A stretch of 64,000 nt of DNA from Flavobacterium haoranii (GTDB lineage: Bacteria > Bacteroidota > Bacteroidia > Flavobacteriales > Flavobacteriaceae): positions 1,178,001 to 1,242,000 of the forward strand of contig NZ_CP045292.1 in NCBI RefSeq assembly GCF_009363055.1, read 5' to 3'. Below, one piece after another: positions 48,100 to 57,700 of this stretch. The position numbers and the translations under genes were made by a program. Positions within the stretch are counted from its first letter, which is position 1, and each line of letters opens with the position of its first letter. The notes beneath the pieces were generated by a model that worked only from the letters and a program-made list of their open reading frames with translations, ran no database searches and was not told the origin of the DNA.

Positions 48100-49290
48100 A
48101 TGCCAAAAATATCAAACAAAGGGCAACAAATGCCTGAATCTCCTATTAGAAAACTGGTTCCCTATTCGGAAGCAGCAAAGAAAAAAGGTCACAAAGTGTA
48201 TCATTTAAATATTGGTCAGCCCGATATTAAAACTCCAGATGTCGCTATTAATGCCGTTAAAAATGCAAACATTGAAGTATTAGAATATTCTCATTCTGCT
48301 GGTTTTGAAAGCTACAGAAATAAACTTTCGCAATATTACAAAGCTCACGGATTACCAATCGATACTCAAGATATTATCATTACAACTGGTGGTTCTGAAG
48401 CTTTATTATTCGCCTTAGGAAGCACAATGGACACTAATGATGAAATTATTATTCCAGAACCATTTTATGCAAATTATAACGGATTTTCAACTGCATCGGG
48501 TGTAAAAGTTGTTCCTGTTATGTCTTCTATAGAAGATGGTTTTGCTTTACCTCCAATCGAAGCTTTCGAAAAATTAATTACACCTAAAACTAAAGCTATC
48601 TTAATTTGTAATCCTGGAAATCCTACGGGTTATTTATATTCTCAAGAAGAAATCTTAAAATTAGCAGAAATAGTAAAGAAACATGATTTATTCTTAATTG
48701 CTGATGAAGTTTACAGAGAGTTTACTTATGACGGATTTAAACATTTCTCGGTTATGAATGTAGAAGGTTTAGAACAACATGCTATTATGATCGATTCGGT
48801 TTCTAAACGTTATAGTATGTGTGGAGCAAGAATTGGTTGTATTGTTTCTAAAAATAAAGAAGTTATGGCAACAGCGATGAAATTTGCTCAAGCGCGTTTA
48901 AGTCCACCAACTTATGCTCAAATTGCTAGTGAAGCTGCTTTAGAAACGCCACAATCTTATTTTGATGAAGTAATTACTGAATATAAAGACCGAAGAGATA
49001 CTTTAGTTAACGAATTAAATAAAATTCCTGGTGTTACAGTTGCAGTACCTAAAGGTGCATTCTATTGTATTGCTAAATTACCAGTTAAAAATGCTGACAA
49101 CTTTGCGCAATGGTTATTAGAGAGTTACGATTTTAATGGCGAAACTGTAATGGTAGCCCCAGCGGCTGGCTTTTACTCTACTCCAGGCGTAGGTTTAGAT
49201 GAAGTTCGAATTGCTTATGTTTTAAAGAAAGAAGATTTAATTAAATCTGTACAAATATTAAAAGAAGCACTAGCTGTTTATAATAATTAG
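48100..49290 (+). CDS. Class I pyridoxal-phosphate aminotransferase
   Basis: 396 residues, fold type I. The PLP-lysine is in DSVSKRYSMCGARIG near 230, the substrate Arg near the C-terminus in DEVRIAYVLKKEDL, and the NPGNPTGYLYS and ADEVYREF motifs near 170 and 200. Closest to the aspartate/aromatic aminotransferase group (AAT Ig-type); the exact amino acid is not clear from sequence. Cytoplasmic. Single gene, followed by a dispersed repeat and then the terminator shared with the T9SS gene. Confidence 0.92.
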   Translation: MPKISNKGQQMPESPIRKLVPYSEAAKKKGHKVYHLNIGQPDIKTPDVAINAVKNANIEVLEYSHSAGFESYRNKLSQYYKAHGLPIDTQDIIITTGGSEALLFALGSTMDTNDEIIIPEPFYANYNGFSTASGVKVVPVMSSIEDGFALPPIEAFEKLITPKTKAILICNPGNPTGYLYSQEEILKLAEIVKKHDLFLIADEVYREFTYDGFKHFSVMNVEGLEQHAIMIDSVSKRYSMCGARIGCIVSKNKEVMATAMKFAQARLSPPTYAQIASEAALETPQSYFDEVITEYKDRRDTLVNELNKIPGVTVAVPKGAFYCIAKLPVKNADNFAQWLLESYDFNGETVMVAPAAGFYSTPGVGLDEVRIAYVLKKEDLIKSVQILKEALAVYNN

Positions 49291-49342
49291 AAGCTTATTC
49301 CCGCTGTACGTGCTACAAGGTAGCTTACTTCCATCGGGGCTA
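49291..49342 (-). repeat. Dispersed repeat TAGCCCCGATrGAA..., copy 2 (inverted)
   Basis: On the minus strand TAGCCCCGATGGAAG ... TTGTAGCACGTACAGCGGGAATAAGC, the same boundaries as 45952-46002 with a variable middle. Confidence 0.6.
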
Positions 49343-49349
49343 TAAAACA

Positions 49350-51026
49350 AAAAAGCCACTCAAATGAGTGGCTTTTTTGTTGTTTTATTATCTATCTTTT
49401 TAATGAAAAATGCGCTTTAAACTCTTTCATTATTCCATTCTCTTCATATTCTAAACTAAACCAATAGTCTGTCGATGGTAACGGTTTCCCATTCAATGTT
49501 CCATCCCAACCATTGCCTTGGTTCGCTCCTAAAGTATTAATCTGTTTGATTAACTTTCCATATCTATCAAAAATATACAACTTAGCATTCTCTTGTTCTA
49601 AACCAATGATATTCCATGTGTCATTATAGCCATCTCCATTTGGTGTAAAGAATTTTGGATAATCTACTACCAATACCGGAATTGTAAAGTATGTACATCC
49701 TTGGGTATCTACTACTGTTACAGTATGTGGTCCTGCTGATACTCCTGTAAACACATTTGAACTCTGGAACTCCCCTTCATCTAATTGATATTCTAAGGTT
49801 CCGTTTCCATCTGTTACTGTTATCGTTACAACTCCACTGCCTGTAAAGAACTCAGTAACTACTACTGTTGCATTAGCTAATGTCGCTGGATTTGTCTCTA
49901 TTACAGTTACTGTATTTGAAACTCCTGAACAATTCGTTCCTAATAACACATCTACATTAGTAACTACCACATAGTAATCTCCCGCCATTACTACTTCATA
50001 GTAAGGTGTTGTTGTTGTGCCTAATGATATATCTCCTGCAGTATCTACCATAAACCATTCATATTCATAATCTCCTCCTAATGGTAAAACTCCTGCATTT
50101 AACCAATATGTTTGGTAAACTTGACCATCTTGTACACATATTGCGCCATCATGTAACTGAACTTGTGGATTGGGATGAATATCAACGGTCGCTGTAAATG
50201 GATCACTCTTACATCCATTTAAGTCAACCCAAACGGTAAAAGTCGCTTGGCCCGATACTAATGAATCTACTAATGTAAAAGCTTGGTTTAAATTCAATGA
50301 ATTTGTCGTAGTGACTCCACTTAGTATACCTCCTACTACATCTGCATTGGTTAACACTAAATCCCATCCAAAAGTAATATTGGTATCTGGATGTGAATAA
50401 TTTAAATTTATACTCGCTCCATCACAAATAGATGTTGGCGTTATGATAGGATTGTAAACTGGTTTTGGATTTACATAAACTGTAAAATCTATTGTATTAG
50501 CACTTTCACATGATCCTATAAAAGCATGTAATCTATACACTACTACGCCTTGTAAAGTACCACTTACGGATAAGGTCTGAGCTATAGTATCTCCTGTACC
50601 ATTACTCGCTCCTACCACTCCATTTACATTTGAGATTACTTCCCATGTAAAATTAACATTTGGATAGCTACTCGAAATCTCAATATTAGTTGTCTCTCCT
50701 GAACAAATTGTTTGTTCCTCTGGTGAATTTGGACTCACCATGATATCTGGACGTGGATTTACCGTAACATCAATATCATGGAAACTACTTGTACATGAAC
50801 CATTGTCTGCATAAAAACGGATGTTAACTACTCGAGGAGTTTCTATTCCACTAAATAATGTCAATATAGCATCTGTAAAACTTGTCCCTTGACCTGATAT
50901 TAATCCATTTACCTCATTTGCATTTACGATCCAATTTAATGTCTCACCTGTTTGTAAGCCCGTTACAACTATATTTGTCATATCTCCATCACAAATACTC
51001 GGGCTGTTATTCGTTACTACTATTGA
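49350..51026 (-). repeat. 1.68-kb segmental duplication, copy A
   Basis: From the terminator (AAGCCACTCAAATGAGTGGC) through the stop codon and the 3' third of the 49392 gene, nearly identical and without gaps relative to 53026-54702. Both stop-to-breakpoint lengths are 1634 bp. Differences cluster in short patches (for example around 50385 and 50650). Confidence 0.9.
49353..49384 (-). terminator. Terminator of the 49392 gene
   Basis: AAAAGCCACTCA / TGAGTGGCTTTTTT, symmetric, A-run on the left; an identical copy is at 53030-53060. Confidence 0.85.
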
Positions 51027-52988
51027 AGGCGTACTAATCATACCGTTAGTAGTAAAATTAGAATCAATAGAACAGTTACTATTTGAAACTGTCAATGTAT
51101 AATTTGTACCAAAAACTTCTCCAGTAATATTACCATTAGTATCATAAGAAGGTCCTAACGGTGCAAATGTATAATTTAAAGTCGAATCAAAATTTGAGAT
51201 ATAGCTGTAACCATCAGTAGTACAAGTTGGATTAATTGTTGTAATTATTGCTGCACTTGGTGTTGGATACATTTGTTGTATATTAAATTGAGGAGTAGTT
51301 GTAGAAAAACATGGTGAAATTGTACTTTGAGCATAAACTACATAATCGGTATTGAATTGCATATTCAAAATTTCTCCAGTTGTTAAATCTACAGTAGGAC
51401 CCGATGGTGAAAAAATATAATTCACATTAGCTTCTAAATTACTAATAATTTTAATTTCATTACTCGAACAAGAAACAGGCGTTGAAGTCAAAACAATAGG
51501 TTCACTTGGCTGAGCCAACATTTCGTCATTTGAAAAATTAGATGTATAATTCGAATAACAATCACCATTAAAGGCTCTCACAGTATAATTTTGACCAAAG
51601 ACCATACCTAACACGTTTCCACTTACATCTACTGTTGGGCCAGCTGGATTAAAATCATAAATCATTCCTGAAACATAATTTACAATTTCACTATAGCCAT
51701 CAGAGCTACAAGTAGCTGAAATTGTTTGAATTACTGGATCAGCCGGTGTTATTAACATTTCTTGGATTGTAAATGGAGACGAAAAAACTGACATGCAAGT
51801 ACCATTATCTCCCTTTATTTCATAAGGTGTATTAAAATTAAATCCTAAAATATTACCTGAGCCATCTACAACTGGTCCTGGAGGATTAAATTCATAACTA
51901 TCAATTCCGTTAAAATTACTGATAACTGCATTACCATCTGAAGTACAAGTTGCAGGAGTAACAGTAACAACAGGTATATCAGGTATAGGAGATACTACAA
52001 CAGTTATTTGACGTCTAAAACTTTCACAACCTTCTACATTCGTTTGAGATACCCAATAATTAAAATTACCTTGAACAGCTGTTGAAGGAGTTGGTGCTGT
52101 TGCACTTGCAGTTCCACCTGTAGCAGTTGTATACCAATTTAATGTATTTCCTGGTAAATCTGGTGTTGCAGATAAAGCAGTTGCGGTATCTCCTATACAA
52201 TAAATCACAGGACTTGTAACTGTTGGTAAGCCTGGCGATGGTTTTACTTCAATTTGAATCGATTCAGGTGCAGATGCACACGCAGTTCCTAATCCAATTT
52301 GATAGTTAACTGTATGAATACCAACACCTGCTACAGAAGGATAAAACAAACCGGTTGATGTTACTCCTGGTCCTGACCAGTTTCCACCATTATTTACAGA
52401 AGTTAGTTGATAAGCAATATCATTTACACAAAAAGGTCCTGCTGGATTAATCGTTGCATCAGGGCTTGCAAACTCTGCAGAATTTGCTGTATTACCTAAA
52501 TCAATTGTAAAGTTAGTTGAAGCTCCACTCCAATTTTCTACAACAATCATTAAAGTCTGACCAGCTGTTACATAAGGCGCAGGAACAGAAGATGCACAAG
52601 CAAATGCATTTCCTAATTGATTACAACCGTTACTATTACTCGCATAATTACATTGTATTTCATTTGCCGAATTTTGGATAGCAGCACATGGAGACATTCC
52701 TGAAGGAACATTAAAAACAGCTACATCTAAAAATCCAGTACTTGCATTACCATTAATCAGCATATTTAAAAAACCCGATTGTGCTACATATGTAGTAATA
52801 TAAGCTACCGTATTTCCAGGAAGTAAATCTAAACAAGATGTACTAGCAGGACTTTGAGTTACAAATGAAAATGTAGGATTTGTCGATAAATCACAAGCTA
52901 CCACATTTGTTGTACATTGCGCTTTTGTAATAGTAGTTACTAAAATTAGAACTAGACCACATACAATTGATTTAAAATTCAACTTCAT
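49392..52988 (-). CDS. Giant type IX secreted surface protein (gliding-type C-terminal domain)
   Basis: 1198 residues. Signal peptide (VCGLVLILVTTITKAQ), then an N-terminal region with paired Cys, an Ig-like block (SPVIYCIGDTATALSA), four divergent copies of the 79-residue repeat that fills the neighbouring gene (each with a [CS]S or CT[ST]D start, NPxGPxVD/xPSGPTVD and NGxC), a PKD/Ig-like stretch, and the type B type IX sorting domain FFTPNGDGYNDTWNIIGLE...KHFSLKR-type end (TIGR04131-like). Probably anchored on the cell surface; adhesin-like. No PorP/SprF partner is present here. Its last 545 residues are almost identical to those of the 53068 gene. Confidence 0.9.
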   Translation of the reverse strand: MKLNFKSIVCGLVLILVTTITKAQCTTNVVACDLSTNPTFSFVTQSPASTSCLDLLPGNTVAYITTYVAQSGFLNMLINGNASTGFLDVAVFNVPSGMSPCAAIQNSANEIQCNYASNSNGCNQLGNAFACASSVPAPYVTAGQTLMIVVENWSGASTNFTIDLGNTANSAEFASPDATINPAGPFCVNDIAYQLTSVNNGGNWSGPGVTSTGLFYPSVAGVGIHTVNYQIGLGTACASAPESIQIEVKPSPGLPTVTSPVIYCIGDTATALSATPDLPGNTLNWYTTATGGTASATAPTPSTAVQGNFNYWVSQTNVEGCESFRRQITVVVSPIPDIPVVTVTPATCTSDGNAVISNFNGIDSYEFNPPGPVVDGSGNILGFNFNTPYEIKGDNGTCMSVFSSPFTIQEMLITPADPVIQTISATCSSDGYSEIVNYVSGMIYDFNPAGPTVDVSGNVLGMVFGQNYTVRAFNGDCYSNYTSNFSNDEMLAQPSEPIVLTSTPVSCSSNEIKIISNLEANVNYIFSPSGPTVDLTTGEILNMQFNTDYVVYAQSTISPCFSTTTPQFNIQQMYPTPSAAIITTINPTCTTDGYSYISNFDSTLNYTFAPLGPSYDTNGNITGEVFGTNYTLTVSNSNCSIDSNFTTNGMISTPSIVVTNNSPSICDGDMTNIVVTGLQTGETLNWIVNANEVNGLISGQGTSFTDAILTLFSGIETPRVVNIRFYADNGSCTSSFHDIDVTVNPRPDIMVSPNSPEEQTICSGETTNIEISSSYPNVNFTWEVISNVNGVVGASNGTGDTIAQTLSVSGTLQGVVVYRLHAFIGSCESANTIDFTVYVNPKPVYNPIITPTSICDGASINLNYSHPDTNITFGWDLVLTNADVVGGILSGVTTTNSLNLNQAFTLVDSLVSGQATFTVWVDLNGCKSDPFTATVDIHPNPQVQLHDGAICVQDGQVYQTYWLNAGVLPLGGDYEYEWFMVDTAGDISLGTTTTPYYEVVMAGDYYVVVTNVDVLLGTNCSGVSNTVTVIETNPATLANATVVVTEFFTGSGVVTITVTDGNGTLEYQLDEGEFQSSNVFTGVSAGPHTVTVVDTQGCTYFTIPVLVVDYPKFFTPNGDGYNDTWNIIGLEQENAKLYIFDRYGKLIKQINTLGANQGNGWDGTLNGKPLPSTDYWFSLEYEENGIMKEFKAHFSLKR

Positions 52989-53025
52989 AAAAAATAATTA
53001 TTGTGTTGGTAAAAAAGCAAATATA

Positions 53026-54702
53026 AAAAAAGCCACTCAAATGAGTGGCTTTTTTGTTGTTTTATTATCATCGTTTTAATGAAAAATGCGCTTTAAACTC
53101 TTTCATTATTCCATTCTCTTCATATTCTAAACTAAACCAATAGTCTGTCGATGGTAATGGCTTCCCATTCAATGTTCCATCCCAACCATTGCCTTGGTTC
53201 GCGCCTAAAGTATTAATCTGTTTGATCAACTTTCCATATCTATCAAAAATGTACAACTTAGCATTCTCTTGTTCTAAACCGATGATATTCCATGTATCAT
53301 TATAGCCATCTCCGTTTGGTGTAAAGAATTTTGGATAATCTACTACCAATACCGGAATTGTAAAGTATGTACATCCTTGGGTATCTACTACTGTTACAGT
53401 ATGTGGTCCTGCTGATACTCCTGTAAACACATTTGAACTCTGGAACTCCCCTTCATCTAATTGATATTCTAAGGTTCCGTTTCCATCTGTTACTGTTATC
53501 GTTACAACTCCACTGCCTGTAAAGAACTCAGTAACTACTACTGTTGCATTAGCTAATGTCGCTGGATTTGTCTCTATTACAGTTACTGTATTTGAAACTC
53601 CTGAACAATTCGTTCCTAATAACACATCTACATTAGTAACTACCACATAGTAATCTCCCGCCATTACTACTTCATAGTAAGGTGTTGTTGTTGTACCTAA
53701 TGATATATCTCCTGCAGTATCTACCATAAACCATTCATATTCATAATCTCCTCCTAATGGTAAAACTCCTGCATTTAACCAATAAGTTTGATAAACTTGT
53801 CCGTCTTGTACACATATTGCGCCATCTTGTAACTGAACTTGTGGATTGGGATGAATATCAACGGTCGCTGTAAATGGATCACTCTTACATCCATTTAAGT
53901 CAACCCATACTGTAAAAGTCGCTTGGCCCGATACTAATGAATCTACTAATGTAAAAGCTTGGTTTAAATTCAATGAATTTGTCGTAGTGACTCCACTTAG
54001 TATACCTCCTACTACATCTGCATTGGTTAACACTAAATCCCAGCCAAAAGTTACATTCGCATTAGGGTGTGAATAATTTAAATTTATACTCGCTCCATCA
54101 CAAATAGCTGTTGGCGTTATAATAGGATTGTAAACTGGTTTTGGATTTACATAAACTGTAAAATCTATTGTATTTGCACTCTCACATGATCCTATAAAAG
54201 CATGTAATCTATACACTACTACGCCTTGTAAAGTACCACTTACGGATAAGGTCTGAGCTATAGTATCTCCTGTACCATTACTCGCTCCAACCACTCCATT
54301 TACATTTGAGATTACTTCCCAACTAAAAGTTACATTAGGATAAGTACTCGAAATCTCAATATTAGTTGTCTCTCCTGAACAAATTGTTTGCTCCTCTGGT
54401 GAATTTGGACTCACCATGATATCTGGACGTGGATTTACCGTAACATCAATATCATGGAAACTACTTGTACATGAACCATTGTCTGCATAAAAACGGATGT
54501 TAACTACTCTAGGAGTTTCTATTCCACTAAATAATGTCAATATAGCATCTGTAAAACTTGTCCCTTGACCTGATATTAATCCATTTACCTCATTTGCATT
54601 TACGATCCAATTTAATGTCTCACCTGTTTGTAAGCCCGTTACAACTATATTTGTCATATCTCCATCACAAATACTCGGGCTGTTATTCGTTACTACTATT
54701 GA
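53026..54702 (-). repeat. 1.68-kb segmental duplication, copy B
   Basis: See 49350-51026. The homology stops abruptly at codon SIVV (54700-54702 / 51024-51026), exactly where the repeat units begin. Confidence 0.9.
53030..53060 (-). terminator. Terminator of the 53068 gene
   Basis: AAAAGCCACTCA / TGAGTGGCTTTTTT, duplicated from, or source of, the one at 49353; it also lies just upstream of the 49392 gene's start at 52988. Confidence 0.85.
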
Positions 54703-57700
54703 GGGAGTTGGTAACATTTGATTAATCATAAACGAACTCGAATTCGAAGATGAACAAGAACCATTATCTGCATAAACTGTATAAGTTACGCCATAAATCA
54801 TATTGGTTATTTCACCATTAGCTTGAACCGATGGCCCAACAGGAGTAAATATATAAGTTAATCCAGAAACAAAATTTGTTACGGTACTAATACCATCAGA
54901 CGAACAACTTTCCGTAATTGTATTTATAATTGGGACTACTGGTAAAGTCAACATTGCATCATTTGTGAAACTAACAGATGATGATGAACTACAACTTCCG
55001 TTATCGGCAACAACCGTATATGAAGTGCCCGGTGTCATGCCACTTATTAAACCTGTTGCATCTACACTTGGTCCCGAAGGCGTAAATACATACGTTAATC
55101 CTGATGTATAATCTGTTATTGTGCTAACCCCGTCTGATGTACAAGTTGCTGCAATTGTATTTATTGTAGGAACTGCTGGTGTTGCTAACATGGCATCGTT
55201 TGTAAATGATGATGAAGCTACAGAACTACAACTTCCGTTATCAGCATAAACTGTATAACTCGTACCTACAACCATACCGCTTATTAAGCCCGTTGCATCA
55301 ACACTTGGTCCTGAAGGCGTAAATATATAAGTTACACTTCCGTCATAATTTGATATTGAACTTATCTCATCTGAACTACAATCTGCAGCTACACTCGAAA
55401 CAGTTGGAACTGCTGGTGTTGTCAACATGGCATCATTTGTGAAACTAACAGATGATGATGAACTACAACTTCCGTTATCGGCAACAACCGTATATGAAGT
55501 GCCCGGTGTCATGCCACTTATTAAACCTGTTGCATCTACACTTGGTCCCGAAGGCGTAAATACATACGTTAATCCTGATGTATAATTTGTTATTGTGCTA
55601 ACCCCGTCTGATGTACAAGTTGCTGCAATTGTATTTATTGTAGGAACTGCTGGTGTTGCTAACATGGCATCGTTTGTAAATGATGATGAAGCTACAGAAC
55701 TACAACTTCCGTTATCAGCATAAACTGTATAACTCGTACCTACAACCATACCGCTTATTAAGCCCGTTGCATCAACACTTGGTCCTGAAGGCGTAAATAT
55801 ATAAGTTACACTTCCGTCATAATTTGATATTGAACTTATCTCATCTGAACTACAATCTGCAGCTACACTCGAAACAGTTGGAACTGCTGGTGTTGTCAAC
55901 ATGGCATCATTTGTGAAACTAACAGATGATGATGAACTACAACTTCCGTTATCGGCAACAACCGCATATGAAGTGCCCGGTGTCATGCCACTTATTAAAC
56001 CTGTTGCATCTACACTTGGTCCCGAAGGCGTAAATACATACGTTAATCCTGATGTATAATTTGTTATTGTGCTAACCCCGTCTGATGTACAAGTTGCTGC
56101 AATTGTATTTATTGTAGGAACTGCTGGTGTTGCTAACATGGCATCGTTTGTAAATGATGATGAAGCTACAGAACTACAACTTCCGTTATCAGCATAAACT
56201 GTATAACTCGTACCTACAACCATACCGCTTATTAAGCCCGTTGCATCAACACTTGGTCCTGAAGGCGTAAATATATAAGTTACACTTCCGTCATAATTTG
56301 ATATTGAACTTATCTCATCTGAACTACAATCTGCAGCTACACTCGAAACAGTTGGAACTGCTGGTGTTGTCAACATTGCATCATTTGTGAAACTAACAGA
56401 TGATGATGAACTACAACTTCCGTTATCGGCAACAACCGTATATGAAGTGCCCGGTGTCATGCCACTTATTAAACCTGTTGCATCTACACTTGGTCCCGAA
56501 GGCGTAAATACATACGTTAATCCTGATGCATAATTTGTTATTGTGCTAACCCCGTCTGATGTACAAGTTGCTGCAATTGTATTTATTGTAGGAACTGCTG
56601 GTGTTGCTAACATGGCATCGTTTGTAAATGATGATGAAGCTACAGAACTACAACTTCCGTTATCAGCATAAACTGTATAACTCGTACCTACAACCATACC
56701 GCTTATTAAGCCCGTTGCATCAACACTTGGTCCTGAAGGCGTAAATATATAAGTTACACTTCCGTCATAATTTGATATTGAACTTATCTCATCTGAACTA
56801 CAATCTGCAGCTACACTCGAAACAGTTGGAACTGCTGGTGTTGTCAACATGGCATCATTTGTGAAACTAACAGATGATGATGAACTACAACTTCCGTTAT
56901 CGGCAACAACCGTATATGAAGTGCCCGGTGTCATGCCACTTATTAAACCTGTTGCATCTACACTTGGTCCCGAAGGCGTAAATACATACGTTAATCCTGA
57001 TGTATAATTTGTTATTGTGCTAACCCCGTCTGATGTACAAGTTGCTGCAATTGTATTTATTGTAGGAACTGCTGGTGTTGCTAACATGGCATCGTTTGTA
57101 AATGATGATGAAGCTACAGAACTACAACTTCCGTTATCAGCATAAACTGTATAACTCGTACCTACAACCATACCGCTTATTAAGCCCGTTGCATCAACAC
57201 TTGGTCCTGAAGGCGTAAATATATAAGTTACACTTCCGTCATAATTTGATATTGAACTTATCTCATCTGAACTACAATCTGCAGCTACACTCGAAACAGT
57301 TGGAACTGCTGGTGTTGTCAACATTGCATCATTTGTGAAACTAACAGATGATGATGAACTACAACTTCCGTTATCGGCAACAACCGTATATGAAGTGCCC
57401 GGTGTCATGCCACTTATTAAACCTGTTGCATCTACACTTGGTCCCGAAGGCGTAAATACATAAGTTACACTTCCGTCATAATTTGATATTGAACTTATCT
57501 CATCTGAACTACAATCTGCAGCTACACTCGAAACAGTTGGAACTGCTGGTGTTGTCAACATTGCATCATTTGTGAAACTAACAGATGATGATGAACTACA
57601 ACTTCCGTTATCGGCAACAACCGTATATGAAGTGCCCGGTGTCATGCCACTTATTAAACCTGTTGCATCTACACTTGGTCCCGAAGGCGTAAATACATAC

